NCBI GenBank assembly: GCA_024305405.1
Contig: JAKNDB010000097.1
Span: 303,001-367,000 of the forward strand
DNA length: 64,000 nucleotides
Origin: Dirofilaria immitis
Taxonomy: Eukaryota > Nematoda > Chromadorea > Rhabditida > Onchocercidae
Direction of reading: 5' to 3'
In this document: in pieces, positions 1-15,216 of the stretch
Layout of the letters: every line of letters begins with the position of its first letter
Numbering within the stretch: the first letter of the stretch is position 1
Position numbers and translations under genes: made by a program
The notes under the pieces: generated by a model
Databases searched by the model: none
Told to the model about the DNA's origin: nothing
Seen by the model: only the letters and a program-made list of their open reading frames with translations

Positions 1-3000
1 TGAAGAAATATTGAAGTGAGCAAACAAACAAAAAAAGATAAAAAACTTTTTCTCGTTTGCTTGTCGCATTTATTGATATTGACAGACTGCTAATATTCCT
101 TTTACTTATTCTTCCTAAAGGCTAAATATTGGAATTAAAAAAAAAAAAACCAAAGAAAAAAAATTTTAAACGAAAAATGAAAAGAAAAGAGAAAATGCTT
201 CAATGCGCAAATATTTTTTTTTTTTCTAAAAACAGAAAATGTCAATTTTAACTAAAAATGTAATGAAAAGAAATTTTATATCTCAAAAATGCATTGCTTA
301 CTTACTTATTTTTTCCAAACAAAATCTTTTTAATTAAAACAGATTAGATGAATGAATTATTTGCTTTTTTCTCTCTTTATTTCGTAATATATTTTCATAT
401 TTCGCAATTTATTTAAAAATTTTTTTTTTGTTATTTTGAAATATTCAATTTATTTATTCATTTTTATTTCATTTTAATTAAAACAGATTGGATGAGCTAT
501 TCTTTTTTCTTTTAATTTCGTAATATATTTTCGTATTTCGCAATTTATGCTAATTTTTTTTTTTATTTTGAAATATTCAATTCATTTATTTCGCAAGTTA
601 TTTAATTTTTTCTTTGTTATTTTGAAATATTCAATTTATTTATTCATTTTTTATTTCGTTTTAATTAAAACAGATTGGATGAGCTATTCTTTTTTCTTTT
701 AATTTCGTAATATATTTTCGTATTTCGCAATTTGTTTCAAATTTTTTTTATTTTGAAATATTCAATTTATTCATTTTTATTTTTCAATTAAAATGTTTTC
801 ACTTTTAAATTAAAATTTACTAAAAAGGACTAATTTATAATAAATGTAGAATAATCAATGAATGTAATAATAAAATGAAATTATATACAAAATTTAAATA
901 ATAACAATTCGAAATTAATTAAATTTATATAATTCAATTTAATTTAATAAACATATGTAAATAATAAACCATCGTATTATTTTATTTTACTATTATCTTA
1001 ATATTAATTAAAAATTAATTTTATAAAAAGAATACATTCATTTTGAGAAGCAAAAATTTATGATTTTGACTATTTGATCACAAATCAGAACTTAAATATG
1101 CAAAAAATCAAATAATTAAATTAAACAAAAAGAAAAAAAAGAGGAAAACATATAAAATAAATATCAATGATAACATCAGCAATTTTTTACTTCATTTTAA
1201 TAATTCGATCAAAAAAATTTTCGAATTAAAAATCTTTCGATGGCAATATTTTTTAATAAAAATAGCAAAATTGTTGATAACAATTTTTGTTATCATTCAT
1301 TAATGAAAAAAAATAAAATTTTTTTTTTTTATGAAAAAATAAAATTCAAGAATTGGCTGGAAGACAAAAACAACGTTGTAGAAAAAAAGAAAAGAAAAGT
1401 AAGCTAATAACTGAAATTTTAAAAATAAAATAATTTTTGGCTTAATTGTTATTATGGATAAAAATAAGGAAAAATTATTACTTATTTGTCGACAAATGAG
1501 CAGTAAATATTATACCTCAAATATGCAGTAGTTTACTGTATCTCAGATATACAGTAAAAGTTTATATGAAATGGGCATTAAATATAGCTTACTGTGGTTA
1601 GGCATACTATAAAAAAGATGCAAGAAAATGATCTGCTAAAATGATGTATAATAATCCTAATACATCATAAAAAGTTGTGTGAACATCAATATCAAATATA
1701 ACTTACCATAATTATATATACTATATAATCCATTCCATACGAAAAATGGATATCAAATGATATCCTACTGTATCTCAGCTATGATATTATAAATTATGCA
1801 CTGTTTGCCAATTTATTTTAGACTTATCTGACTTTATCAATTTATTTTAAACTTATTTACACGCCGATAATTTTCCTGCATTGCGCAATGAAGCTTAACA
1901 AACTGAATTTCATTTCTATTCAGTTATGATAATTTTTAAAGTTCACTTGAAATTTATCATAAATCATTTTATTCTTTTTATATGATAATCAAAAAAGAGA
2001 AAAGATAAAAAGTATTTCAGATAATAAAAGAAAATGTATCAAAAAATCATTTATAATGATCTTTCATGCATACGAATTTTATTAATTTATTTTTAAAATA
2101 AATAATTGCATAGTTCGATTTAAATATTTTACTAATTTTAAATGAAATTCGTCGAGAATATTGTTTCATTTCATTTACTCTTTTTTTTCAAACAATTATT
2201 TCCAAAAATTATTCAATAAATGGAATAGATGTATTTACATTTTACAATGATATATTCTCGAGAATTAATTGAAGTAAACATGAATGCAATTATAAATATT
2301 GTGCACAATATGGAAAAGATTAGATAAACAAATATATTTTAATATTGGTCAGTTTAATAATAATGACTCATGATTGACTAATAGGTCATTTCGTAATGAC
2401 GACATTTAGGTATTAATAAAATAATTATATGCCAGAAAGGAATTTTTCCTTAATAAATATTTCTCGAATATGCTAGCAATCAATAATATATCATTTTTAT
2501 TTCATCAATTTTGTTAATTTAAAATATTTCCAAATGTTTCATAATATTGCCAATATATAGGAAATTCAATAATTTCCTGGTTTAAATGTAAATTTTTTTC
2601 GAGAATAACATTTTATTTACGTTTCAATGATTTTTAAAAATTATTAATCGCTAAAAAGAAAAGTTAATCTTTTTAAAACTATCCTTTGAAAATTGAATAT
2701 TTCTTAAAATTTTAGTTAAGTGTAAATTTAACCTAATATATAATAAATTTATAACGAATAGAATTTTTTAAAAATAGTACATAATTTGATAATGATAAAT
2801 TTTTATAAATTAAAATATAATTTAAAATTTCATTTATTATCGAGAATATTATCGAGAAATAAATCATTCCAAAATATATAATTGATTTTTACCTTTTTTT
2901 TTGTTTTGAACATATTTTTTCAATATAAATTTATTCAATATTTTTGCTTTTTTTCGTTATTTCTTTCTCTTGCAGGTAATATTTTGGAAATGATTAACAT

Positions 3001-3870
3001 TTGTATGATAATTATTATTTGATAATGATTAATATTTATATGATAAACATTAATAACAAATATTTTTTTGAATAAATTAAAAATAATAATGTTATATAAA
3101 ATTTCTAAAAATAAAAATTTTATTTTACAATTTCAATTTTTAATTAAAATTTTTTCAAATTATGTTTTTAATAAAAACAGAATGTGACTGATTAAAAAAA
3201 GATTATATAATAATTTTTTATTTCTGTGATTACATTTATTTATTTATTTAGTATTCAAGTATTATTTATTAATTAATCCTATCATTCAAATACTGTTATC
3301 TTAAATGATATAAATTTTGTTAAAAATTTAAATTTAAATGCATCATTGCTTCAAACTATTTCAATGTTTTCATTTATTAAATTTATTCTTTTTTTATCAA
3401 ATTTGTATTTTATTAATTTCTCAAAACTTTTTAAATTTTTCAATAAATTTGTTCGAAATAAAAAGTTTTTATCAAAAATTGTTAACATAAATGATTGTTA
3501 GTAATAATTATTCTTTTATACTTTTAAAAATGAATTTTCATTTGCAAATATAATATTATCAAAGAAAAAAAAGGAAGTAATATTTTGCATTAAATATTTG
3601 CACCCTTTTTTTTTTCGAAAATATATATGTCTAACAAAAAAACGAATATTTAAAGTTATAAATTCATATTTCAAATTAGCATAAATACGAATGAATTTTT
3701 ATTCTTTCGATATGGTATATGCATGAGATTATATATTAAGAATAGTACTATTTTGTTGTTTGAATTTGAAATTTTCAAAAATTTAATTAAAATTTGAAAT
3801 TCCAATAAATTCGAAATATAATAGACAATAATAGTTAAAATGGAATGATTGACGAGAAGTTATTAAGAAT
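1..3870. other. Gene-free AT-rich region
   Basis: No conserved protein, splice-structured gene or RNA gene could be recognised on either strand. The sequence is dominated by A/T runs and short degenerate repeats. The only structured element seen is a set of related blocks near 339-790, listed separately. Open frames here are short, lack conserved residues and have A/T-driven composition. Confidence 0.6.
339..790. repeat. Diverged tandem duplication, period about 186 bp
   Basis: Three related blocks begin with ACAGATT(A/G)GATGA near 339, 484 and 670. Each continues into a T-rich stretch, then TTTCGTAATATATTTTC and TATTTCGCAATTT. The second and third copies are nearly identical and 186 bp apart. 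The first copy is more diverged. It looks like a local segmental tandem duplication with no coding content. Confidence 0.75.
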
Positions 3871-3951
3871 AATTGATAATTTCATATTTATTTATTGTGC
3901 AAAAAATAGTGAAAAGGGAATTTTATTATTTAAAAATGTATATATCTCTTA

Positions 3952-4345
<394 letters not shown>

Positions 4346-6055
4346 TATTATTAATATCTATGCTATTTATCGCTTCCTTTTCGTTTCTTTTTCAAATAAA
4401 TTCAATCGAAAAATAAAAAGTGAAATTTTGAAAAATTTTTTTTCAAATTTTGTAATTCAAATATTTGCTTCATTGTTATCAGTTTTGCTTTATCATTGGA
4501 TATTTTAGTTTGTTTATTAAATAATCCTTGCTTTGTTTTATTAGAGCTTTCATTTTGTTTATTGCAATGTTCTTATTTTATTTAAAGCCTTAAGGCCTTT
4601 TATTTTTTTCACTATCTATTATTTGCCTATGCTAACAACATCTCATAGAATTCAATTTTCCTTTTTTTTCTTTTTCTTTTTTCAATACTTTTTTTTCATT
4701 GGAAAAAAATAGACCTATCGTATATGTTATTTCATTTTGTCTTCAACGATCATTGTTATCATAATCAATATGAGAGTTTCCTTTATTAATAACCCTAAAG
4801 GAATCTTAACCTTTCTCTTTCATCCTTTCTATCTGTTAAAATCAAATCTATCTATGGCCATCTTTCTCGATAATAAACAAACTTTCTCGATAATAAACAA
4901 GTGAGAAATGAATGAGTCTTTAATCTTAATAAGATGATGTTCAAATTAAAGAGAAAGAGAGAGAGAGAGAGAGAATTATTCCAATTTGAATTAATATTGT
5001 ATTTTCCTATCATTTTTTTCTCTTTCCTCTTTTTCCTTCTTCAAATATTATCATCCAATTTTTCGTTTTTTTCTTTTTTCCATTTATTAAAATTATCATT
5101 TTATTTATTTTTTTCTGAATAAATTTTTGAAAAAAAAAGAAAAGAAAGGGAACTTTTAAAATGTTTTTAATTCATTGCAAAAAAAAATTCGATCAATTGA
5201 AATGATTAATTTATCATTGCTCTCGAAATACTTTAAAGATATTTGAAAGTTTTACCGCCGCATTTATTGATTCCAAATGATTGATTTATTGTTTTAATCA
5301 AACTTTTATATAATTTTTAAGATTTTATAGCATTTTTATTGATTTCAAATGATTGATTTATTCTTGGAAGGTTTTCTTTTTTTTGTTTTTCTTTTTCATT
5401 TTTTCCATCATAATTTAATGAAAATGTTGTTCAATTTCTGTTTATATCATTTAAAAATGGTTGTTACTTTTTTTTTCTTTATTTTTCAATTATTTATATT
5501 TTCAAATTTATATTTCATTTCTTATCATTTTATTCTATAAATTTAATATTTGAAAAAAATTTTTCTTCATAATGTTGTAAATTTTAATACTTATATTTTA
5601 GGTATATATTTCTGGTAATGCAAAAAAATTTTCAACAATTATTTGATATACTATTTGTTATTTAAAGCCTATTTCTATCATTAAATCGATCAATCGAATA
5701 ATATTTCCTCAAATTATTATGCATCAATATATAAATCATATATATGATTGCAAAAAAAAATCATTAAATTATTTAAATTTAAAACAAATCATTAACGAAT
5801 TGATATATATTGAAATATAGAAATATAAATTGTAATATTTAATTAATTTTAAAATACGACAGAAATTAAGATAATTTTTGTCATATTTTAGTAGCAAATC
5901 TTATCATTAATTGTCGAGAAGATTTTTCTCGAGCTATAAATGAAAGAACTTTCGCGATACGTTGTTGTAAGTTTGCTGTAGCTAAATCGCCATCATCAAT
6001 AGCTATCATCAATCAACAAAAGCATCCATCTATCCTTTCTATTCCATCGCCATTA
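4346..6055. other. AT-rich sequence without recognisable genes
   Basis: There are T-rich tracts, a short GA run near 4952-4974, and AT-rich sequence. The small open frames at 4934-5122 and 5349-5540 are Phe/Leu/Ser-rich products of T-runs with no start context, splice structure or recognisable motif. Confidence 0.6.
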
Positions 6056-6059
6056 TCTC

Positions 6060-6400
6060 AGCTTACGACGATCAATATTGCCATATCGAATTTATTCATT
6101 ATACCTCCTTATTCCAACGATAATGTTGATGAAGGTAATCCTAAATACGCTACTGTTGGATACAGTTATTACTAGATTTCTAGTGTAACAGAAATATACA
6201 TAATAGTGTCTTAGCTTATGACAATTAACATTGCCATACCAAATTTCGTCAATTCATCTTCTCATCATATGATAATATTGATAAAGATAATCCTAAAAAT
6301 TTGGCGTTCATTACGGTATTGTTGGATACTGTTGCTATTATATTTCTAGTATAACAAAAATATATATATAGTATTACTTTAGTTTCATGACAATTAGTAT
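6060..6400. repeat. Diverged tandem repeat, period about 150-170 bp
   Basis: Related blocks begin with CTTACGACGATCAATATTGCC (near 6062), CTTATGACAATTAACATTGCC (near 6214) and a partial copy near 6384. Each is followed by similar ATAATnTTGAT(G/A)AAG and GnTACTGTTGGATAC segments. The divergence indicates an old duplication. No coding function is evident. Confidence 0.65.
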
Positions 6401-6957
6401 TCATTATAGTTGCTTAACTTATTTTTATATTTCATTACGATAAACCGGCAAAAATGTTCCTAAAAATTAAACAATTACAGTAGTGATGGTTGGATATGGT
6501 TGTTATTATGTGGTACGATAGCAAGCCTATATAACAGTAGATATTAAAATAATAGAAATTAGATTTCATATAAGACGTAATAGAGGGATGTATTATTTTT
6601 TCTTTTCAAATTATTTCCTCCAAAAAAATGAGAAATATAATATATAGATGTAAATCTTTTTTGTCCTTCTTTAAAATATACGTATATATAAAATGTAAAT
6701 AATGAAAACTAAAAATAAAATATAAAAATACTTTTAATGATTAGTACATAGTAATACATTATAAATATAATATAAATATATTTTCTCTATCAAAAGATTA
6801 TATAAATAATAATTTTGCTTTGAGAAATATTATAATTAGATTATTCGATTCTTTTAAATGTCAATACATCATAAATCCTCATTTCTTATTTCCGATTGAA
6901 TAAATTTTTTTGAATATCTGAAATCAATTCTTTTTTTCTACAGTCCTACAATCCTTC

Positions 6958-7020
6958 TAAAACAAAGAGAAAGAGAGAGAGAGAGAGAAAGGGAAGGAGA
7001 GAGAGAAGGCGAGAGAAAGA
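6958..7020. repeat. GA-rich purine tract
   Basis: An AG/GAGA purine run with a few interruptions. It is one of many polypurine or polypyrimidine tracts in the window. Confidence 0.85.
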
Positions 7021-7404
7021 ATTAGTAGATGAGATTATAAATGAAATTGATGGCAAAATTTATTTGACATTCCAAGAATATTTCTATATTATTCCAAAAT
7101 TATATCAAATATTAGACATTGAAAAGTGTAGAAAAAGGGAATCAACTTTAACTTTAGATTTAATTAAGAAATTAGGAATAAATTATTGTTTAATTTAATT
7201 CAACTTCTATAATCGATTATGTAAATTATTATTATTAATATACTTTAATTTTCTTTAAATTTATTAATTCTATATTTGCTTAGCAATATTATTGCTTATG
7301 TTTGTTTTCTCTATTTTCCCTCTTTCTATTTTTATGCTAAATATTTAAAAAATATATCGGTGTTTTTTTCATTCTAAAAATAATCTTAAAATAATTAATA
7401 ATTA

Positions 7405-7634
7405 TCAAGATTCTATCTAACTTTTTGATAGCTGTCAGGATTTCATCCAACTTTTGATAATTGTCAAGATTTCATCTAACTTTTTGATAGCTGTCAGGAT
7501 TTCATCTAACTTTTAATAACTGTCAGGATTTTATCCAGTTTTTGATAACTGTCAGGATTTTATCCAACTTTTGATAATTGTCAAGATTTCATCTAACTTT
7601 TTGATAGCTGTCAGGATTTTATCTAACTTTATCG
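7405..7634. repeat. Minisatellite, unit about 31-32 bp, about 7 copies
   Basis: The unit reads approximately AACTTTTTGATAGCTGTCAG followed by GATTTCATCC. The variants TGATAATTGTCAAGATTTCATCT and TGATAACTGTCAGGATTTTATCC alternate. Two subtypes, AGCTGTCAGG and AATTGTCAAG, recur in an ordered pattern, so a two-unit higher-order repeat may exist. No open frame spans it. Confidence 0.88.
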
Positions 7635-7639
7635 TAGCG

Positions 7640-8950
7640 AAATTTTTATGCATATTTTTTGACTTATTTGATGAACGAAATAGTATAATTTTCTTTTCGT
7701 TTTTTAAAATTGTATAATCATGTTATCATCTTATTTTCAGATAGCTTTATGATAAGTGCTACTAATGTTTGCAAAAGATGTTAAAGCTAAAGTCTAATAG
7801 ACATGATGAAGAATGAGGAAATTGTTTGATGATAGTCAATCAAAGCCTATCCAATAGATATAATGATAAGGACAAATTATATCGCCTATGTATTATATCA
7901 ATATTCTAATGTTATGATAAGGCCGGATAGATATTGCACGGAGAGCATTTAAAAATTAATACTTACTTATATGATGATAATAATGCTTGAAAGTTAAAAT
8001 TTGATAGCGATATGAATAGTTGTTGAGAAAATTAAAGTTTAATAGAAGTGATAATTTGTTGAGAAATAAAATTTCAAGGTTAAGATGAAATAATTATAGA
8101 TAGAATATGAATAAGATTTGAAGATTAAAATTTCAATAAATATTAAACAGTTAAATATGAATCACTTTCGATTTTCAAATAATTGAATGAAACGATAATG
8201 TTAAAAGATTGTTGTTGTTGTTGTTGTTATTGTTGTTAAATAATAATATAAGTTGATAATTGATAATGAATGGATGATTGATGGTAATGACCTTTTAGTG
8301 CAATCATTTCCTGTTTACAACATATAGGTTGGTATCATCAACAGGTAGGTCTAAAATTTTTCATCCAAAATTTCACTCATCATTATTATCAATTTTTTTA
8401 TCTGTTATATTTTAGTGCATATATATATATATATAACTGCAACATAAATTATCAATTCATTCGTTTTATTTTGTAATAAAAACTTTTTGGCTGCTATTTA
8501 TTGGCTGAGAATTGAAGCTTAGCACGAATTTGTATGATTGAGCAAGCTATTAAGCACATAGTTTGAAGCCTAACATACATTGTAAGATTAAGCCTAGTTA
8601 GCTAAGCCTAATAGTTAAAGCCTAGCTTGCATTGTAGCATTAGTTGGCTATTGGCTAAGAATTGAATCTTGACTAATGCTATGCTCCTAGCCTGAATGTC
8701 TATATCTTAAAGCTCTTTTGAATTTTATTGATAATTTTATCAATAATTAATAATCAATCAAACTTTACTTTTTTGTTTTTTGTTAATTTCTATTTTGATA
8801 TATTCTTGTCATTTCATAAATATCATATAAAATTGCTATGCTATCCAATATATCGAATAAAAGCAAAATAATGTTTCGCATTGTCGCAATGCAAATATGC
8901 TATATCGTTGCGAAGTCGTTTGTTCAGCATATTAACATTTATTTCCATAC
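7640..8950. other. AT-rich sequence without recognisable genes
   Basis: No gene was recognised. It contains a GTT run near 8210-8230, a short AT run near 8420-8436, and a loosely repeated AAGCCTAGC/AGCCTAAT motif at about 8500-8690. Confidence 0.55.
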
Positions 8951-8954
8951 TTAT

Positions 8955-9022
8955 TATATATCGATATATATATATATCTATATCTATCTTTCTATCTATC
9001 ATATATATATATATATATATGT
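8955..9022. repeat. AT and TATC microsatellite
   Basis: TATATA runs are interrupted by a short TCTATC segment. The array is simple dinucleotide and tetranucleotide sequence. Confidence 0.85.
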
Positions 9023-9167
9023 ATCCATGTCGTAAGTAGTAATAAAATAATTTTTCGTTCTATTCTATTCCAATTTCAAATTTAAAAAGTAATTAGTAAA
9101 TAGCAATTATTTCTACTTTATAATTTATTTATTCCTATAAATTATTATTATATCGTTGTTCCACTCA

Positions 9168-9299
9168 GCAAACATACACACACATAATTACATACACATA
9201 TACATACAGACACTTAACACACACATACACAAACATACACATCATACACATACATAAATACATACACATACATAAATTTACACACATACATAGATACGC

Positions 9300-9345
<46 letters not shown>
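9168..9345. repeat. CA / ACAT microsatellite
   Basis: An array of (CA)n and (ACAT)n with a pure CA stretch near 9304-9340. The Cys/Val frame on the minus strand and the His/Thr frame on the plus strand are artefacts of the repeat. Confidence 0.9.
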
Positions 9346-9399
9346 TACGCAATAGACCAAAATGTTTTTTCGATAATCAATATCTCGTTTACATTTTTT

Positions 9400-12300
9400 T
9401 CTCGAGAAAAAGAAAAGAAAAAACGAGATGAAATGAAATGTGAAATTTTAACATCAAATGAGATATATTATCGATCAATCATTATTATTATTATTCATCT
9501 TATCATCATCCTTCTAATCAGTTATGCAACATATTTTATCATTGATAAAATGATAATAATGATAAATGTAGATTTATGAAGAAATAAAAAAGCATATTAT
9601 TAAGTGAGAAATTGATTAAATGATATGATTTGTAATAATGAAATTATTTATTTCAAAAAATATCTTTCCTTTATTTATTTACTGATTAAATCATATTATA
9701 TTTTATCGATTGTTATGTATTTATTTCATTTTTTTGTAATTCAATATGCAATTTTAATTAATTCATTTTTTCTCGTTTTTTCTTCTTCGAGAATTGAATA
9801 ATTTACTTTTAAATAAACTTTTTAAATTTATTTTTTTAATATAATTATTATTATCAAAATATGCGATACATTGATTATTTTTGTTATCATACATTTATTT
9901 TCCATATATTTTAACATTAATTAATCAAATGAATATCATATCACTTATCTTCAAAAGCAAAATTTTATTATATCAAATTGAAATAATATTAAAAGTTTTT
10001 ATTTTAAAAAAATTTAATTCAAAAAATTAATTTTTCATTTTAGTTATTTAATCATTAACTGATAAAATTTTCCTAAAACAGTTGAAATTATGAAGTTTTA
10101 CTATCATCGAATATCGCTATTTGTAATAATTTTTATCATACAATATATATTCCTCTAATAATTCTAATTACATTAATATTGTTATCAGTTACAGTTATCA
10201 TTACTGTCATAATAGTTTTCCTAATTATCTTTAGATTAACATTATTGCTAGTTATAGTTATCATTGCTATCATTATCATTGTTTTTGCTTGCAGTATTTT
10301 ATAATTATCATCAAATAATGATAACTCTATTACTATCAACATTTATCATTATTCTAATTATCAGCACTATTATCACCATTATTATTATTATTGATAAAAT
10401 CATTATCATCGCTATTATAATTGTTATTTTTATGATTAAGCTTAATCTTCTTTAAAGCTAAAATAATAATTTTATATCGGCGAATAATAAATGTTCGAAA
10501 TTTGCTTATTCAAGAATTCTCTACGATAACTATTTGCATATGAGAGATTATTCATTAATATCGATCAGAGACCATTTTAATATTATATAAAACGACGAAC
10601 ATTATTCTTCTTCTCTCTCTCTCCTCTCTCTCATCTAACAATAAAATGTTAACGAGAATTAAACGTTCTTTGCAATATATCGTGATATAAGTCGGCTCTT
10701 TTGAATGAATTCAATTTCAGATGAATTAAATATTATGCAATTTTTTTTTTTGATTCCTTTCTTCTCTTTAAAAAAAAAAAAAAAAGAAAAATTAATAAAA
10801 ATAAAAAAATAAATTAAACTTAAATTTATAGAAAATTTGTTCAATCGTTTTTTTTTATTTTTATTTTGCTTATAATTTATCAAAAATAAAAAAACAATTT
10901 TTTTATTCTTATCAATTAATATAAATAATAGTAATAATTTGATGAATCATTTTGGTTTGTTTAATTTAATTATTTCAATTTTTGTAACATAAAATTTAAT
11001 TTGCTTTTTTTCATTTAATTTTAATTTTTATCTTTTTTTGCCTTATCTTATCAGTATACGTTTATCATTTCACAGCAATATTTTTATATCACTAACTAAC
11101 TACTAACAAATTATAATAAGAAATATTTGTTCAACTTGATAACAATTAATTTTAAATCATTTTATCTAATTATACATTTAATGCTATATTGATTGATGAA
11201 AGTTTTCCTCAATACTATATTGATTGATGAAATTTTTATCAAATATTAACTATCATCTCATTTATATATTTATTAATTAATAACTTAAAATTTATCTTTC
11301 ATACGATATCATTTATTTTATCGATTTTTTAGGAATAATTATTATCATCAAGCTATATTTCTTCTTCTTTTATTAATAACATAAAACTTATTTTCGTCTT
11401 CTTTATGTTTTGATCTATATCTTATCTTCTTCTTTTATTTTTTTGAGAATAATTTTGTTTATTTATTTAATTTGATAACGGAAGAAATCATATGATCTTT
11501 ATTGATAATGCATTTGGCAATTACAGTTTTCTATAACAAATGCGTTATTTTATTATTATTGAATAAAACTTATTATTATATATGAAGATAGAATGAAGTA
11601 TTTTAAAAAATCATAGCGAATAGCTATTTATTAATGATTAAAATTTGATGTAAATATATGTGTCTTGAAGAATACGATACAGGCATTTTAAGGATATGGT
11701 ATATATCTTACCATATCCCCATAAGTATGCCATTTTGAGTATGGTATAAAAACATATATCGTATTTCTAAATAAAAAGTGCAGAATTTTTGGGAAGTATG
11801 AAGTAAATTACGATATTTGATTTTAAAAAATTAGCAATATTAGGATTGATAATATGATAATAACTCAATAATAATAATAATATTAATTGATAGTTAGAAC
11901 GATTAGTGACAGCAACAGTAATAATCATTATATTGCTATCATATATTCTATCATGATGATAATGAAAGATGATATCTTTACTGTTAAAAGATGATATCAT
12001 TCTTTAATTGCTATTCTATGAAGATTAGTGTATTATATAATTTGATAATAATGATAATTTTCTTTGGCTTATTTTTTTTGTAAAATTTTCTGATTCCTAG
12101 AGATAACTTTATGCTTATATTTTATTGCATATCATGATAATGGCTGCATGTATCTAATGAATATTAATTAGTCTAATATATGATGTTAAAATGACGCTTT
12201 ATGTCATACTGATAAAATATAGGATGAAGGATAGTCTTCTCGTCATTCAGAATCCGTCATTCGAATTTAATTCGTATTGCTTATCGATGCATACAATTCA

Positions 12301-13500
12301 TTTCCGTTCCATCAATTTCCTTCTTGCCATCTTTTCTACTTGACATTCTGAACTTTCACTCTCGAAGTCATTCATTCTATAATGGTCTGAAGAAAATCTA
12401 AAATCTTTAATAAATTATTCGTATAGCTTTCATCAAATTAAAATTTTTTATGCTATTATCACATTTATCATTTCTATATAATTAGCTCTGATTTAGTAAT
12501 TAGATATGATAATATTTTTTAAATTTAATACGTGATTGCTATCAAATTTATCATTTCCTATATAATTTATTTCAAGCTTAACTAAATATGATAACATTTT
12601 GTAAAGTTCAATTCCAATTTAACTTGGTCAATGAAATTTGATTAATTTAAATTATTTCTTTTTTCCGTAATTTTTATAACTGAGAAAAATGAAAAATTTT
12701 ATGAAAAATAAATTTCATTTTAAAAGATTCGATAAATAAATTTTGTATTAAAATATATTTCCAAAAACATTGATAGCTTAGAATAATGCAATAAAATGGA
12801 ATTGTTGAAGTTTAAAATTTTCCATACAAATATATTAATTGTTACCGTATATTTTCCTTTTTCTTTCTCTCTTTCTTTCTTTCTTTCTAATTTTTTATTT
12901 TATTTTTTCCCTTTTTTACATTTATAATAGCAACAGCTAATTTAGTAATTTTGGTGAGGATTTAAAGAATTGATGAATCAGTAGGACATTTATTCCTTTT
13001 TTTTATCCTAAAATTAACTAACAATTCATACGGTATCGATTTCTTTTTTATCCTAAAAATTAGCTAACAATTCATACCGTATACATCCAATACAATTGAA
13101 TCATTCGTTTTGCATTTTAATTTACTATCAATTTTAACAAAGTCATATATTAGAAAATCGTTTCAGCGCAAATGATTCGACCAAAAAAAAAAAAAAAATG
13201 CAAACAGCTGTTTGTTACGAAAAAAAAAGTTTGAAGGAAAAAATGACTAATAATTAATGATTATTGCGGAATGAAATGAAAATTTTTGCAGGAAAAAACG
13301 AAAAGAAAAAAAGTTTTCAATAAAATAGCAAAATATAATTTAAATTTTATGAGAAAACAAAAAAGAATTTTTGTAAAAGAAAAAAAAGGAAAAGATAAAA
13401 TTATATGATTAAAATTATTTTTTTTTTTTTGTATTCGTATATAACAGAAATGAAATGAAAATGATTGATAAGAAAGGAAAAAGAGAAAAGGTTGAAAGGT
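9400..13500. other. AT-rich sequence with diffuse repeats, no genes seen
   Basis: It contains degenerate TATC/ATT repeats at about 10140-10440, CT-rich tracts at about 10610-10635 and 12855-12890, and a duplicated ATTAGCTAACAATTCATAC motif near 13012-13080. No exon with conserved protein sequence was recognised on either strand. Confidence 0.55.
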
Positions 13501-13504
13501 AAAA

Positions 13505-13566
13505 ATGTTTCTCTTCTTTCTCTCTCTCTCCTCTCTACCTCTCTCTCTCTCTCTCTCTCTTTCTCA
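13505..13566. repeat. CT-rich pyrimidine tract
   Basis: A TCTC run, largely pure. It is not preceded or followed by recognisable coding exons. Confidence 0.85.
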
Positions 13567-14559
13567 TTTCTGTAAGTTTGATATGAAATGATGATTTAAA
13601 GAAGAATGATTGAATGATATCATTTTGGACAAGATTTTGTCGTCATTTACACTTTTCATCCAGTTTTCATAGCGTGTACCATCAAATTCGATGAATCATT
13701 CATTTCAAATTTATTCTAATCATTTTCTTATCACTTATTACTGTATTAACAAATATCATTAAATAATATTTTAGTTAGTTATTTACTTAATTATTAGTTA
13801 TTTAATTAGGCCTAATGAAATTTTTTAAAAAAAGTTTTAATCGCTTTTTAATTATTTATTATTTAATTAGGCTTAATGGGAATTTTTTTTGTAGTAAAAA
13901 TCAGTTTAATTTATATTCGTAAAAGATTGTCATATGAAAAAAATTATAAATATATAATATAAATTAATAAAATTAATTGAAAAATATATATAAACGGGAA
14001 AAATTACTTTAAAATTTTTTTTTAATTTCAAATTACTTTTAATAAATATTTTTAATTACAATTTTTAATTACAATAAGTTTTGATATTAAAATTTCATTA
14101 ATTAAATTAATTCGTTAAAATATTTTAAAAATTTTTAATCTTTTCAATATATACATATTTTTTCTTAAGTATGAAAAAAATTGTTTAAAAATTATTTTTA
14201 GAAATATTTGAATATAGATAATATATTATAATTACTTTTATTTTTATTTAAATAAATAAATAGATTCTATGATTTCAAAAATTAGTTATTATTTCAATTT
14301 TTTGAAAAAAATTTTATCTATTATTTTGCTAGGCTTGATTTCTTTTACTAGGCTTGCCTTCTTTTGCTAGGCTTATTCTCTTTCATTCTCAAAAATTATC
14401 AATTCTACTTTTTGTTTTTTGTTTTTCAATATTTTAAAATTATATTAAAGAGCAAAACGTTATTTTTTTGAAATTCGATATATTAATAGAAGTAGTAAAT
14501 AGATGATAAATTGGATGAAGAAATTTTTATCATTTATCATACTTTTCTTATCTAAAATA

Positions 14560-14745
14560 ATAAAATAAAATGAATGAATGAGGTATTGGTAGGGAGAAAA
14601 GGAAATTCTCGAATATATTTGCATGATAGAAAGAAATTCTCGAACTATTTATATAAATAAAATGAATGAATGAGGTATTGGTAGGGAGAAAAAGGAAATT
14701 CTCGAATATATTTGCATGATAGAAAGAAATTCTCGAACTATTTCT
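14560..14745. repeat. Direct tandem duplication of about 94 bp, two copies
   Basis: A block starting AAATAAAATGAATGAATGAGG is repeated almost exactly about 94 bp later. It includes GTATTGGTAGGGAGAAAA, GGAAATTCTCGAATATATTT, GCATGATAGAAAG and AAATTCTCGAACTATTT. The copies differ by one A in the AAAAGG/AAAAAGG run and at the 3' end. The near-identity indicates recent duplication. Confidence 0.88.
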
Positions 14746-15216
14746 ATTTATATATATATATTTTATGAAAGATAGATGGTAAAATTGATCGAATAAAAAG
14801 GATGAGATTTTTTTTTTTCAATTTATCGATTTATCATTTTGAATTTCAACATTTCAATTTATTTTATATTTATCATTTTATATTTATATATTTATTTATT
14901 CATTTGTTTTCTTTTTTCATTTCAATTTGTCAATAGCAATTTATTTTATTCAAAATATTTTCGTTTTTTTTTATTTATATTTTTTGTTTGTTTATTTTTT
15001 ATTTTCTTCAATATCATTATTTGTCTTTTTTTCTTGAAATTCTCCTCGTTATTCATACTATTTTTTATAAAATCTAAAATTGATCTAAAATTAAAACTAA
15101 AATTAAAACCAAACTAAGCTAGAAGCTAAATGAAGCCAAGCAAGTCATGGTTGAAATGATATAACACTTTTTTTTTGCTTTCCTTTCGACAGAGTGCAAT
15201 TCATTCATCAATATTC

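Noticed and set aside
9165..9380. Cys/Val-rich frame on the minus strand (similar ones at 15.2 and 42.0 kb)
   Set aside because: CA/TG dinucleotide repeat read as Val-Cys; the His/Thr counterpart occurs on the other strand.
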